From assembly GCA_035507035.1 (NCBI GenBank), contig DATJOJ010000035.1, forward strand, positions 186,001-250,000: 64,000 bases of DNA, in the 5' to 3' direction. The notes under the pieces are model-generated. The model did no database searches, was not told the DNA's origin, and worked only from the letters and a program-made list of their open reading frames with translations. The stretch comes from DATJOJ01 sp035507035 (GTDB lineage: Bacteria > Acidobacteriota > Terriglobia > Terriglobales > Acidobacteriaceae). Positions 1-8,738 of the stretch are shown in pieces. Each line of letters starts with the position of its first letter. Position 1 is the first letter of the stretch. The translations under genes were made by a program, and so were the position numbers.

Positions 1-391
1 CGATGCGGAACAATGCGTTGAACCGCGCCTTGCTGCCGGGATATTGCTGGCGGAGAAACTCGTACTCCTTGACCGCAGAGTGCAAAACGGCGTCGTCTTC
101 GAAGCGCCGGCCTTCCTCTTCCATCAGTTCGGCAGATGCAACCACCGCCGGATCGGCCTTGGCTGAGGTCGGAGATCCCAGGTACACGCGTTTGTAAGCA
201 TTGATGACTCGCTCGTAGTCGGCCCGCGCCAATTCCTGCGCTGGACGGCCCTCCAGCGCCTCGTGCAATTGTTGCGCCTTCGAAAATTCCGCTGCTGCCC
301 ATACCGCGGACCGGTGCCCCTGCGCAGACACAATGCCGCACAGCATCGGCACAATCGCCAGCAGAATGAGACTTCGACCTGGGTTCTTCAC
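1..391 (-). CDS. Secreted TPR-like protein, N-terminal part only (possible cell-wall amidase)
   Basis: This is the first ~130 codons of a gene that runs off the left edge of the window. It starts at a GTG preceded by GGTAGGAAA. The N-terminus is a signal peptide (MKNPGRSLILLAIVPMLCG, ending near VSAQG). A helical region follows with a repeat-like pattern (ARADYERVINAYKRVYL, then VKEYEFLRQQYPGSKAR) typical of tetratricopeptide assembly or lipoprotein scaffolds. It lies 43 bp downstream of the lytic transglycosylase on the same strand, so the two are probably co-transcribed. The N-terminal pattern resembles the TPR region in front of some acidobacterial N-acetylmuramoyl-L-alanine amidases. The catalytic part is outside the window, so that identification is only a suggestion. 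Confidence 0.6.
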   Translation of the reverse strand, partial: MKNPGRSLILLAIVPMLCGIVSAQGHRSAVWAAAEFSKAQQLHEALEGRPAQELARADYERVINAYKRVYLGSPTSAKADPAVVASAELMEEEGRRFEDDAVLHSAVKEYEFLRQQYPGSKARFNALFRI

Positions 392-434
392 TTTCCTACC
401 GTAATCGCGATACTACTAACCTGGCTTCGACCGC

Positions 435-1253
435 TCAGTCGGTGTTGCTGATGTAAAGCACGCCCCGCGAATCCCGCTCGACGTGAATGGGATCGTGCAA
501 CGGCCGGCTGAACAAGCTTGGTCCTGGGTCCGCTCCGCCGTAATAGAGTTTGGTGATCCGCCGCACGTAATTGCGGGTCTCGGCAAAATGCGGAATGCCC
601 GCGCTTCGTGCCACCGCGCCCGGTCCAGCGTTATAGGCTGCCAGCGTGAGTTTCACATCGCCACCGTAGCTCTCCATCAGCTGCTTGAGCTGGCGGACCC
701 CCGCGTCGACGTTCTGCTCCGGATCGAACGGATTCGACACCTTCAATTGCTGCGCGGTCTGCGGCATCAACTGCATTAACCCCATGGCTCCTTTGCGGGA
801 AACTGCGTTGGGATTGAAATTTGACTCGACTTTGACCACCGCCCGCACCAGGTTGGGATCGACGTTGTGCCTTGCCGCTGCCTGCTCGATCGCGGCATCG
901 ATCTCCTGCTGCGTGAACGGCCGACCGGGCGCCATGTTGAGCGGTGTTCTCGATCGTTCTCCCAGATACCGGTTCACCTCATCCGCGGCGGAACGCGCTG
1001 CCCGAACATGCGCCGACGGAACCGGCTTCCAGCGATGCTCAGTCGCACTCCAAAAAACCAGCGAACTTTCTTGCGCCGGCGCTTCCGCGTGTTTGCGAGT
1101 CACGGGCAAAGACTCGTTCACATAGACAGTTCGGCCGGAGTCGTCGGTGGTTGAAGTAATGGCAGAGTCAGACTCGGCTGCCTGCACGTATGGCGTGGAA
1201 AGGAAGGTCGCGATTACGGTTGCCATCAGGGCGAGTTGCAGGTGCTTTCGCAT
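435..1253 (-). CDS. Secreted lytic transglycosylase, SLT domain
   Basis: A 272-residue periplasmic enzyme predicted to cleave peptidoglycan glycan strands non-hydrolytically. A signal peptide occupies residues 1-25 (ends YVQAAES). The Slt-type domain spans about residues 117-235: the catalytic glutamate is E143 in KVESNFNPNA, followed by the conserved GLMQLMP block (about 158-164) and AYNAGPGAV (about 206-214). The N-terminal stretch has a short DDSGRTVYVNE segment that is echoed near the C-terminus by DSRGVLYISN. Both look like the small strand motif found beside many SLT domains (DUF4124-like); this comparison is by eye. It precedes the truncated TPR gene on the same strand, which fits a cell-wall remodelling pair. 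Confidence 0.9.
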   Translation of the reverse strand: MRKHLQLALMATVIATFLSTPYVQAAESDSAITSTTDDSGRTVYVNESLPVTRKHAEAPAQESSLVFWSATEHRWKPVPSAHVRAARSAADEVNRYLGERSRTPLNMAPGRPFTQQEIDAAIEQAAARHNVDPNLVRAVVKVESNFNPNAVSRKGAMGLMQLMPQTAQQLKVSNPFDPEQNVDAGVRQLKQLMESYGGDVKLTLAAYNAGPGAVARSAGIPHFAETRNYVRRITKLYYGGADPGPSLFSRPLHDPIHVERDSRGVLYISNTD

Positions 1254-1536
1254 AGCCGGGTTTTAGCGCAGCGCGGACACACACCTACGTCCACGCCTGC
1301 CTACCCAGCCACCTGACGGAGAACCAATACCAGAGCTTGAAAGATTATAGGTGGCTCGGAACAGGGGGGCAATCTGACAGAAGGCCATGGAACCACCGGA
1401 GGTAATCAGGCTAAGTGGTTGAGGGAGAAAAATTTATGGCGGTAGTAACAACAGCCGTCTGGGGATGGACGCCTCACCCGTCCAAGCCGAGCAAAGCTTG
1501 GCAGCGAAGTCATTGAGAACGGGTCGTGATCGAGCG

Positions 1537-1821
1537 TCAAGCCCTTTGCTTTCTTTGCCTCCACCAACCGAGAGCTGCATGAAATAAAGCGTATGCCAGG
1601 GCGAGAAAGACAACATTGATCACCACAGCCGGCCAGAGAATCCAATTGTAGTTTTCGGTGCCAATACCCTGATAGCCCAGGAGCGAGTAGGCGTAGTTCG
1701 TGATCAGGAATCCCGGCCAGAGGAATACCGCAAAGAGCATGCTGAAGCTGGCCGCCGACAGAAGGCCGATCGCAGCTACAAACACAACTCCAGCTGCCAG
1801 TGCTTTGGCAATCCCTCTCAC
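1537..1821 (-). CDS. Small three-helix membrane protein, unknown function
   Basis: A 94-residue hydrophobic protein with about three transmembrane segments (residues 5-24, 26-44 and 58-82) and a basic C-terminal tail (WWRQRKQRA), which suggests a cytoplasmic C-terminus. No family is recognised. The start is GTG with no Shine-Dalgarno sequence. Instead a TAGGAT hexamer ends 6 bp before the GTG, which would put transcription start at or next to the start codon (leaderless). It is transcribed away from the Rieske oxygenase gene. Confidence 0.6.
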   Translation of the reverse strand: MRGIAKALAAGVVFVAAIGLLSAASFSMLFAVFLWPGFLITNYAYSLLGYQGIGTENYNWILWPAVVINVVFLALAYALFHAALGWWRQRKQRA

Positions 1822-1827
1822 AACGCG

Positions 1828-1833
1828 ATCCTA
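1828..1833 (-). promoter_or_regulatory. Candidate -10 box TAGGAT for a leaderless mRNA
   Basis: TAGGAT on the minus strand, six bases before the GTG at 1821. There is no purine-rich ribosome-binding site between them. The spacing would place +1 at the start codon. No convincing -35 box was seen. Confidence 0.4.
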
Positions 1834-1895
1834 GACTCGCTTTTGGTCCCGGTAAAGTTACTGCGGCCTAGTCTGTGCTACCCTGCCCTGTTCCC

Positions 1896-3008
1896 ATGCC
1901 CGAACTCGAACCGCTGCGCTCGGCGCCCGACTCGCTCATGCTTTACGGCTTCTGGTATCGAGCCATGCCGAGCGGCCAGCTGACGCGCAATCGTCTGCAC
2001 AAAGCCATGCTGCTCGAAACGCCGCTTGTCCTCGGTCGCGACCAGCAGGGCAAGCCGTTCGCGCTGCGCGACGCCTGCCCGCACCGCGGCATGCCGCTTT
2101 CCTACGGACGGTTCGACGGCCAGCAACTCGAGTGCAGCTATCACGGCTGGAAGTTCGACGCGCACAGCGGCCAATGCCAACTCATTCCATCGCTGACCGC
2201 GGAGCAGGACATGAAAGTCGACCGCATCTTCGCCGGCGCTTACGCCTGCGAGGAACACGACGGTTACATCTGGGTCTTCATCCCCGACCCTCTTCCGCCC
2301 GGCGCAGGATTCACCAAAGCCGCGGAGCCGCCATCTCCCGTGCCGCGCGTGCCTAGTTTCAGCGACAAATTTAAGATCGCACATTTGACCGCCACACTGC
2401 CTTGCAGCGTGGATCACGGCATCATCGGTCTGATGGATCCGGCGCACGGTCCGTTTGTCCATCAGGCATGGTGGTGGCGCAGCCGCCACAGCATCCACGA
2501 AAAGCATAAGAATTTCGAGCCGATCCCCGCGGGCTTTCGTATGAGCGCCCACACACCCAGCTCGAACAGCGCGCCCTACAAGCTGCTGCGTTTTTACGCC
2601 GATGCCGATGCCATTACCACGACCATCGATTTCGTTCTGCCCAACCTGCGTTACGAAACCATTCAGGCCGGCAAATACTGGTTCGCCAGCCTGACCACAG
2701 TCACGCCCATCACTCGCAATCACTGTCGCATCGACGTGGTCGCCAAGTGGAACCTGTTCCGCTGGCTGCCGTTTGCGCCCGAGCTCTTGAAATTTGTGTT
2801 TGCAAAATTCGTCGAGCAGGATCGCCAGACGATGGAGAAGCAGTCAGAAGGGCTAAAGCACAATCCGCATTTAATGCTGATCGACGATGCCGACCGCCCC
2901 GCGAAGTGGTATTTCCAATTGAAAGCCGCTCACCTTGAAGCCAAGCGCACCGGCGCAGAGATGAAACATCCGATGACAGGGCCGGTGACATTGCAGTGGC
3001 GAAGCTAA
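1896..3008 (+). CDS. Rieske [2Fe-2S] aromatic ring-hydroxylating oxygenase, alpha-subunit type
   Basis: A 370-residue oxygenase. The N-terminal Rieske domain (about 18-125) has the full cluster motif C61-x-H63-x16-C80-x2-H83 (CPHRGMP and CSYHGWKFD). The C-terminal half is of the non-heme iron type, with a D-rich HGIIGLMDPAHGPFVHQ region around residues 168-188 that would supply metal-binding His residues. Family members add oxygen to aromatic or alicyclic substrates using electrons from a separate reductase; no ferredoxin or reductase gene is adjacent, so the substrate cannot be inferred. An in-frame GTG at 1875 would add seven residues. The ATG at 1896 is preferred because the oxygenase-like sequence begins there. 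There is no clear ribosome-binding site. Confidence 0.85.
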   Translation: MPELEPLRSAPDSLMLYGFWYRAMPSGQLTRNRLHKAMLLETPLVLGRDQQGKPFALRDACPHRGMPLSYGRFDGQQLECSYHGWKFDAHSGQCQLIPSLTAEQDMKVDRIFAGAYACEEHDGYIWVFIPDPLPPGAGFTKAAEPPSPVPRVPSFSDKFKIAHLTATLPCSVDHGIIGLMDPAHGPFVHQAWWWRSRHSIHEKHKNFEPIPAGFRMSAHTPSSNSAPYKLLRFYADADAITTTIDFVLPNLRYETIQAGKYWFASLTTVTPITRNHCRIDVVAKWNLFRWLPFAPELLKFVFAKFVEQDRQTMEKQSEGLKHNPHLMLIDDADRPAKWYFQLKAAHLEAKRTGAEMKHPMTGPVTLQWRS

Positions 3009-3188
3009 CTCCGCCATAGCTGTACCCCCCGTTTTCTTTCGAAGATCACGTGACCCAGTGATCCCAGTCATTGTCGTTTGCGCTTACTTCCACTAGCGTC
3101 ATCGTGAGGCTCCCGGTTCTTTGTTAACTCGTCGGCAACGTCGATATCGGAAATCGGGAACCGATCTTCGTTTCAGAAGGATACAGAT

Positions 3189-3857
3189 ATGAAATCGTCC
3201 ACCCTCCTCGCCATCGTTGTTGCGCTTCCGCTTTTCTTCTTATCTGTGGCATCCGCACAAAATCGTCCTTCTACGCCCGAATACGATGCGGTTAAGGATT
3301 TCTCGCTGGCATCGAACCCCAACGGGGTTTGGTCCTATGGTTCCCTGGCCAACTATAGCGCCCCGTTCGTGCTCTATACGAACGCAAGCACGAATTGTAT
3401 TAATTCTCCCAGCAGCGTTTGGGGCTATCCAAACTGCATTACGCCCCTAGTCCAGCACAACGACACCAACCAAACTGAGTGTTTTGAGAGCATTTGTGTA
3501 CCACCCAATGTCCTCCGACTTGATATTGGCAACCAGGGAAATGGGCCCTTTATCAGCGTGGTGCGTTGGACGGCTCCGCAGGCGGGCTCGTATCTATTCG
3601 TCGGTGGGGTTGAAGGACTGGACTATGTAGATCCGACCTCGACTGATCTTCGCGTGATCTATAACTCCAGCAAAACGCTTCTTCAAGTGGTCGTCGACAG
3701 CTACGAGAAGCCGTTCATCTACCGCCAAGCGCTTAATCTTGCGGCTGGAGACACCATGGATTTCGCCGTCGATATGGGAAAAGACCGTGATTGGCATTTC
3801 GACAGCACGGGTCTGGAGGTTACAGTTACCCAGGTACAGTATGCGGAGCCCAAGTAA
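3189..3857 (+). CDS. Secreted beta-rich protein of unknown function
   Basis: A 222-residue protein with a clear signal peptide (residues 1-23, cleaved after VASA). The mature part is rich in aromatic residues, Asn and Thr and predicted strands, with a NPNGVWSYGSL opening. That opening is seen at the start of many secreted bacterial beta-sandwich domains, some with PEP-CTERM anchors; no such anchor is present here. Two cysteine pairs (near NCINSP/PNCITP and ECFESICVPP) could form disulfides. AGAAGG precedes the ATG as a ribosome-binding site. It converges on the aminotransferase gene. No specific role can be assigned. Confidence 0.7.
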   Translation: MKSSTLLAIVVALPLFFLSVASAQNRPSTPEYDAVKDFSLASNPNGVWSYGSLANYSAPFVLYTNASTNCINSPSSVWGYPNCITPLVQHNDTNQTECFESICVPPNVLRLDIGNQGNGPFISVVRWTAPQAGSYLFVGGVEGLDYVDPTSTDLRVIYNSSKTLLQVVVDSYEKPFIYRQALNLAAGDTMDFAVDMGKDRDWHFDSTGLEVTVTQVQYAEPK

Positions 3858-3885
3858 GTACGTCCGGGGTTCAGGGGAGAGGTAT

Positions 3886-5109
3886 CTACGAGTATCTTTC
3901 CCTCATCAACTCCGCAATCGCCGCGTATGCTTGCGTCAGCGTCTTCTCATCCGGCAGAAATACGATGCGGAAATGCTGCGTTCCCGGCTTCTGTCCGAAG
4001 CCGCTGCCGTGAACCACCATTACATGCTTCTGCAGAATCAATTCGCGGACGAACACATCATCACCTTCGGGAATGTCGATGCTTGGGAACGCGTAAAACG
4101 CACCGCGCGGCGAAACGCAGTGAACGCGCGGCATCGCATTGCACATTCTCACGGTAAGATCCCGCCGGCTGCGGAGCTTGCGCCGTACTTCGACAAGATG
4201 GTCCTGCGGTCCTTCAAGCGCCGGCTTGATCGCGTACTGCTCGGGATGGTTGGCACAAAGGCGCGCCCGCAGCAACTTCTGAATGCCTTCGTCATATGGC
4301 TTGACCGCTGCCGCGTCGCCGCTCACAATGCCCCAGCCAATGCGCCATCCGGGAGCCAGATAATTTTTCGATAAGCCACCGAACGTCACGGTGGGAACAT
4401 CCGGGGCCACTGCGGCGAAAGCCACATGCTCGTCGTTTTCAGTTCCACCCTGATCAAGAATTAGTTTGTCGTAAATCTCATCGGCGAGAATCACGAGGTT
4501 GTGCCGCCGCGCGAGTTCGGCAATTTCTTCGAGCATCGCCCGCGTGCAAACCGAGCCGGTGGGATTATTCGGATTGATCAGCACAATGCCGCGTGTACGC
4601 GGCGTAATTTTTCGCTTGATGTCGTCAAGGTCGGGCTGCCAGCCATCGTCTTCGTTCAAGTAGTACGCGTTCAGCCCAATGCCCAGTTTCGCCAGTACCG
4701 CCGAATACAGTGGATAGTCCGGGCACGGCGTGAGAATGTCTTCGCCTGGGTTCAGCAACGCCGCCAGGCACAGGTCCACCGTCTCACTGACACCGGAAGT
4801 GACAAACACATCCTGTACGGTTGTGATGGCCTTGCGCGCCGCTTCGCCGCGAATGGCCTCGACAGCCGACTTAATGCCCGACGACGGTGCGTAGCCATTC
4901 TTGTTCTCGCGCATGGCCTTGTAGACCGCCTCGATCATGTGCGCGGGCGTCTCGAAGTCAAAAACGTTGGGGTCGCCAATGTTCAACGGCAGAATCTTAT
5001 GGCCCTGTTTGCTGACCTCGTCGGCGTAGCAAGCCAGGTCACGGATGGCGTAACGAACGTTCTCTAACCGGCTGGCGGGAGTGATTTCGCGAGTTTGGGC
5101 AAGCGGCAT
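3886..5109 (-). CDS. Class I/II PLP-dependent aminotransferase (alanine aminotransferase-like)
   Basis: A 407-residue fold-type I transaminase. Visible landmarks are the NPNNPTG substrate and cofactor loop (about 179-185), the PLP-pyridine aspartate D210 in LADEIYD, and the Schiff-base lysine K248 in GGLSKNYLAPGWRIGW. The KNYLAPGWR form of the motif is characteristic of AlaA-type enzymes that convert pyruvate and glutamate to alanine and 2-oxoglutarate, so that is the favoured activity, inferred by motif only. The start at 5109 is chosen over an upstream in-frame TTG because GGAG lies at good spacing before this ATG. The gene is followed by the secreted protein gene in convergent orientation. 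Confidence 0.88.
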   Translation of the reverse strand: MPLAQTREITPASRLENVRYAIRDLACYADEVSKQGHKILPLNIGDPNVFDFETPAHMIEAVYKAMRENKNGYAPSSGIKSAVEAIRGEAARKAITTVQDVFVTSGVSETVDLCLAALLNPGEDILTPCPDYPLYSAVLAKLGIGLNAYYLNEDDGWQPDLDDIKRKITPRTRGIVLINPNNPTGSVCTRAMLEEIAELARRHNLVILADEIYDKLILDQGGTENDEHVAFAAVAPDVPTVTFGGLSKNYLAPGWRIGWGIVSGDAAAVKPYDEGIQKLLRARLCANHPEQYAIKPALEGPQDHLVEVRRKLRSRRDLTVRMCNAMPRVHCVSPRGAFYAFPSIDIPEGDDVFVRELILQKHVMVVHGSGFGQKPGTQHFRIVFLPDEKTLTQAYAAIAELMRERYS

Positions 5110-5134
5110 AGGTGACTCCAGACACAAAAGAATA

Positions 5135-5202
5135 CCGCAGAGGGCGCAAAGGACACAGAGTAATCAATTAACCAACTCTGTGCCCTCAGCGTACTTCGCG
5201 GC
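5135..5202. repeat. Dispersed palindromic repeat, family A copy 1
   Basis: Two ~27-base arms form an imperfect inverted repeat around a short AT-rich loop (AATCAATTAACCA). The left arm begins CCGCAGAGGGCGCAAAGG and the right arm, read in reverse complement, begins CCGCGAAGTACGCTGAGG. Both arms end ACAGAGT next to the loop. Similar CCGCAGAGG/ACACAGAG elements occur at 30548-30702 and 41131-41208. Confidence 0.7.
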
Positions 5203-5211
5203 TCTTAGTTT

Positions 5212-5241
5212 GACCAAAGACCGAGGACCGACGACGGTCCT
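5212..5241. repeat. Dispersed GACCGAGGAC-type repeat, family B copy
   Basis: GACCAAAGACCGAGGACCGACGACGG matches the low-complexity family B units also found at 11145-11613 and 24757-25032. It abuts the family A palindrome and touches the last codon of the aldehyde dehydrogenase gene. Confidence 0.55.
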
Positions 5242-6778
5242 AATCGACCCTGTCGATCTGCGCCTTCTGCAGCTTGTCGGAGTAATCGACGTACACCGAC
5301 TTCCATTCCGTGTAGAAGTCAATGGCTCCGATGCCGCCTTCGCGATGTCCATTGCCCGTGGCTTTCACGCCGCCAAACGGCAAGTGAACTTCGGCACCGA
5401 TCGTCGGCGCATTGATGTAGGTGATTCCGGCGTACAAATCGCGCATCGCCGTGAAAGCTTTGTTGACATCTTTCGTATAGATCGACGATGACAACCCATA
5501 CTCGATGCCGTTGGCGATGTGAATCGCATCTTCGAGGTTTTCGCACGGAATAATGGACACAACCGGCCCGAAAATTTCCTCTTGCGCTATCCGCATCTTG
5601 GGATCCACCTCGGCAAACACCGTCGGCTCCAGGAAATATCCGTGCTGATAGTCGCCGCTATCCAGTCGATTGCCGCCACACTTCAGCCTCGCGCCCTCAG
5701 CCTTACCGATCTCAATATAGTTCAGATCGGTTTTCAATTGGTTCGCGTTGATCGCAGGGCCCATCTCGACGGTTTCATCCAGCCCGTTGCCGACTTTCAG
5801 CCGCTTCGCCCGATCCACATAGCGCTCGACAAATTCGCCATAGATGCCCTTCTGCACAATGATGCGGCTGGTTGCAGTGCAGCGCTGTCCGGTGGTGCCA
5901 AATCCGCCCCACAAGCCACCTTCGATGGCCAACTCGAGATTCGCATCGTCGAGCACGATCATGGGATTCTTGCCGCCGAGTTCCAGCGAGCAATGTTTAA
6001 AGCTCTTCGCAGCAGTTTGGCCGACAATCCGTCCCACGGCGCTCGATCCCGTCAGCGAGATTGCTTTGATCTCCGGATGCTCCGTCAGCGGACCGCCGAC
6101 ATCCGGCCCAAAGCCGGCGACGATATTGATCACACCGTTCGGCAACCCCGCATCCACCAGAGCCCGCACCAGATTGAAAGTCGACAAAGGCGTATCCTGC
6201 GCTGGCTTGATTACGCAGGTGTTCCCGCAAACGATCGCAGGCAGCAGCTTCCACGACGGAATCGCCATGGGGAAATTCCACGGTGTGATCAAGCCGACGA
6301 CGCCGAGCGGTTGGCGGATCGCCATGGCGAATTTGTTCGGCAATTCCGAAGGCGTGGTCGGGCCAAACAACCGCCGTCCTTCGCCGGCCATGTAATAAGC
6401 CGTGTCGATGGCTTCCTGCACGTCGCCGCGAGTTTCCTTCAGAATCTTGCCCATCTCGCGGGTCATGTCGCGGGCGAAGTCTTCTTTACTGCCAGCCAGA
6501 ATCTCGGCAGCCCGAAAAACCAGTTCTGCGCGGCGTGGCGCGGGTACCAGACGCCAGTGTTTAAACGCCTGCTTGGCAGCATCAACGGCGGCGTCTACGT
6601 CAGCTTTGCCGGATTTCTGAAAAATTCCGACGACCTCGCGCGTGTCGGCAGGATTGCGGCTCTCGAAGGTTTCGCCGGTCGAGGCCTCTACCCATTCGCC
6701 GCCGATGAAATTCTTATAAACTTTTGCGCGAGTCGCCGAACCCATAATGGTCGGCGCAGTCAAAGTATTGGTGGCCAT
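5240..6778 (-). CDS. NAD(P)-dependent aldehyde dehydrogenase family protein
   Basis: A 512-residue ALDH-superfamily enzyme that oxidises an aldehyde to a carboxylate. All catalytic landmarks are present: N168 in TPWNFP, K191 in VIKPA, the LTGSSAVGR nucleotide loop, the general base E266 in LELGGKNP and the nucleophile C300 in GQRCTA, with EEIFGPVV later. The overall pattern is close to semialdehyde dehydrogenases such as 2-oxoglutarate semialdehyde or piperideine-6-carboxylate dehydrogenases, but the substrate cannot be fixed by eye. The start at 6778 is chosen because a perfect AGGAGG lies just upstream; a further in-frame ATG at 6796 would place that site inside the gene. It lies upstream of the aminotransferase on the same strand, separated by repeats. 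Confidence 0.9.
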   Translation of the reverse strand: MATNTLTAPTIMGSATRAKVYKNFIGGEWVEASTGETFESRNPADTREVVGIFQKSGKADVDAAVDAAKQAFKHWRLVPAPRRAELVFRAAEILAGSKEDFARDMTREMGKILKETRGDVQEAIDTAYYMAGEGRRLFGPTTPSELPNKFAMAIRQPLGVVGLITPWNFPMAIPSWKLLPAIVCGNTCVIKPAQDTPLSTFNLVRALVDAGLPNGVINIVAGFGPDVGGPLTEHPEIKAISLTGSSAVGRIVGQTAAKSFKHCSLELGGKNPMIVLDDANLELAIEGGLWGGFGTTGQRCTATSRIIVQKGIYGEFVERYVDRAKRLKVGNGLDETVEMGPAINANQLKTDLNYIEIGKAEGARLKCGGNRLDSGDYQHGYFLEPTVFAEVDPKMRIAQEEIFGPVVSIIPCENLEDAIHIANGIEYGLSSSIYTKDVNKAFTAMRDLYAGITYINAPTIGAEVHLPFGGVKATGNGHREGGIGAIDFYTEWKSVYVDYSDKLQKAQIDRVD

Positions 6779-6974
6779 AAAACCTCCTGGGAACATCCAG
6801 AAATCAACAGCAGAAGATGAGAAATGTTAAGTATCTATGCTACCCCCCGCCGAGTGAGCGGGGCAAGGAGCCCTCCGCCGTTCCTCAAAGCGGTTTTTGT
6901 GCCGCGTAGACGCCAACCTTTGTCTACCGCTCGACATCGAACACCCTGCCGCTTTGTCAACTATAGGAGGACTC

Positions 6975-7367
6975 ATGAAAACAGCTGGATTTCGTACGTT
7001 GTTTGTCGTGCTGCTCGTAACTGCAAGCGTTTCCTGGTGCCTGGCGCAAGATTCCAATAGCGATACGAAGGGCAAGTCAGCGACTCGAACCATTACTGGA
7101 TGCCTCACGCAAGGAAGCGATGCCAATAAATTCGTCCTTAAGGGAGAGGATGGCAGCACGTGGGACGTTAAGAGCGACACCGTGTCACTGGCAGATCACG
7201 TCGGCCACGAGATCAAGGCCACCGGCGTCGTCTCCCATAACAAGATGCACAACATGAAAGAAGACACCAAGGATATGGCTCAAGACGCGGGGGCGGATAA
7301 GAACAACTCCGAACACGGCCACATGCAACTTACCGACGTCCACATGGTGAGCGATTCGTGTAAGTGA
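6975..7367 (+). CDS. Small secreted protein with OB-like beta domain, unknown function
   Basis: A 130-residue protein with a signal peptide (residues 1-24, ending WCLA-QDS). The following domain (RTITGCLTQGSDANKFVLKG, then WDVKSDTVSLADHVGHEIKATGVV) reads like a small OB-fold or bOB-type beta barrel, a class common in acidobacterial secreted proteins. The tail is rich in His, Met, Asp and Lys and could bind metal. A strong AGGAGG precedes the ATG. A factor-independent terminator follows. The domain assignment is tentative. Confidence 0.7.
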   Translation: MKTAGFRTLFVVLLVTASVSWCLAQDSNSDTKGKSATRTITGCLTQGSDANKFVLKGEDGSTWDVKSDTVSLADHVGHEIKATGVVSHNKMHNMKEDTKDMAQDAGADKNNSEHGHMQLTDVHMVSDSCK

Positions 7368-7395
7368 GGTTTGAGTGATCCGTTATTCAGGGCCA

Positions 7396-7428
7396 GGCGA
7401 AGATGCGATCATCTTCGCCTTCACTTTT
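7396..7428 (+). terminator. Rho-independent terminator
   Basis: A perfect 10-bp stem (GGCGAAGATG / CATCTTCGCC) with a CGAT loop, followed by TTCACTTTT. It lies 28 bp after the stop of the secreted-protein gene at 6975-7367 and before the convergent gene at 7437. Confidence 0.75.
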
Positions 7429-7436
7429 GCCGTAAC

Positions 7437-8618
7437 CTAGTAGGTAAAGGATTGAATCTCAGTCACGCCTGAGTCCGGCCCGTCTACGTAGCCGGCCCGC
7501 AGACTGGGATGAAGTGCGATGTGCATCGCGATCACGTTGAAGGTGTTGGAGAAATTGAATCCGTTGAGAGTTTCCTTCAGATTCCCCTTCGTATCGTAAA
7601 CATAAATCGTGCTGCCGCTGCCCGAAGAACTCGAAACTGGTTGCGCGATGAGAAACACCTTGTGGAGCGAATCGTATTCCACGTCGGCACCGCTGAAAGT
7701 TTGCAGTCCTGCGGAATTCGGAAGCATCACCGTGAATCCGGTTTCAGTAGCCAGGTCATAAAATTCGACGGTGGCGTCATCTTCAGTATCGGTACAAAAG
7801 ACGCCGTCCTCCGAGTCGACCGCTGCGCCGTTGATGAAGCCGAATCCGGTCCCCACAAACTCGCTGAACGTGCCCTTTACCAGATCGACGATGCCAATCA
7901 CCGGACGACAACCGAAACATCCTGGCCCGCCTCCCAAAATCGCTTGATTCGTCTTAGTGTCGAAAGCCATCGGTGGAGGCACACTGCCAAAATTGTTGGA
8001 ATCGGTGATCTGGACTATCGGACCAAACTTATTTGTCGCGACGTTGGTGCCGAAAACGTAAGGAATGAAGTTGTCGCTGTTGTCGTACGCGAAGACTGCA
8101 TTGTATGGCTCGCCCTGGTTGCGGCTCACGCCTGAGGGCATGATGATGTGTTCCGATCCGATGGGCGGCGTCCAAACGCTGGTGATCTTGTTCGATTCTA
8201 GAGGATTGAGAACTCCATAATTGCGTTTTACTACGTATATGCCTTTGACGTGCTCATGCTCGAACAGGCCAATACTGTTGCCCACTACGCCGTAGGTGAT
8301 GAAGTCGTCCTGAGTCTGGGTCTGCACGACTACGTCGAGAATCTTACCGGTCTTCTGATCGAAGGTTTCTACCGCCGCATTCACGCTGCCTCCCGCCTCA
8401 CTCAGCAGGCCTTCGGTGCCATTCTGATCGACGTCGAATCCAAAAATTTGGCCGCCGAACTTGCTGTGGACGATGACGTTGCCTGGTCCGGCGTCGCGAT
8501 TCGGCTGAAAGTTGTTGGTTTGGCCCGCGCTGAAGGTTGCAAAGACGGCTGGGATAAGGAGGGCAGCTGCTAGATTTAAAATGAGCCGAGGAAAATGCTT
8601 GTTCACGCTGGCATGCAT
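7437..8618 (-). CDS. Secreted beta-propeller-like protein, unknown function
   Basis: A 393-residue secreted protein. The signal peptide follows the ATG at 8618 (MHASVNKHFPRLILN... ending TFSAGQ). The mature part has repeated strand-rich blocks of 40-60 residues with Gly-Asn-Asp turns (FGFDVDQNGTEG, NITYGVVGN-like, GAAVDSEDGVFCTDTEDDA, HKVFLIAQP), the pattern expected for an NHL/SMP-30-like propeller. Two close cysteine pairs (GCFGCRP) lie in the middle. An upstream in-frame TTG would lengthen it by 17 residues that do not look like a leader. No enzyme motif is seen and the role is unknown. Confidence 0.65.
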   Translation of the reverse strand: MHASVNKHFPRLILNLAAALLIPAVFATFSAGQTNNFQPNRDAGPGNVIVHSKFGGQIFGFDVDQNGTEGLLSEAGGSVNAAVETFDQKTGKILDVVVQTQTQDDFITYGVVGNSIGLFEHEHVKGIYVVKRNYGVLNPLESNKITSVWTPPIGSEHIIMPSGVSRNQGEPYNAVFAYDNSDNFIPYVFGTNVATNKFGPIVQITDSNNFGSVPPPMAFDTKTNQAILGGGPGCFGCRPVIGIVDLVKGTFSEFVGTGFGFINGAAVDSEDGVFCTDTEDDATVEFYDLATETGFTVMLPNSAGLQTFSGADVEYDSLHKVFLIAQPVSSSSGSGSTIYVYDTKGNLKETLNGFNFSNTFNVIAMHIALHPSLRAGYVDGPDSGVTEIQSFTY

Positions 8619-8738
8619 GGCAGTAGGTTTGTTGTTCCTTTTGGGAAAGTGGAGACACGACAGCAACACGAAGTGTGCAGCAATATACGCCTGCAGTTGT
8701 CAAACGCGTGTCAAGAATTTGTCACTTTTGAAGACGGA

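Noticed and set aside
5519..6820. A 433-codon frame opposite the aldehyde dehydrogenase
   Set aside because: Antisense shadow of a highly conserved enzyme gene, with no protein family pattern.
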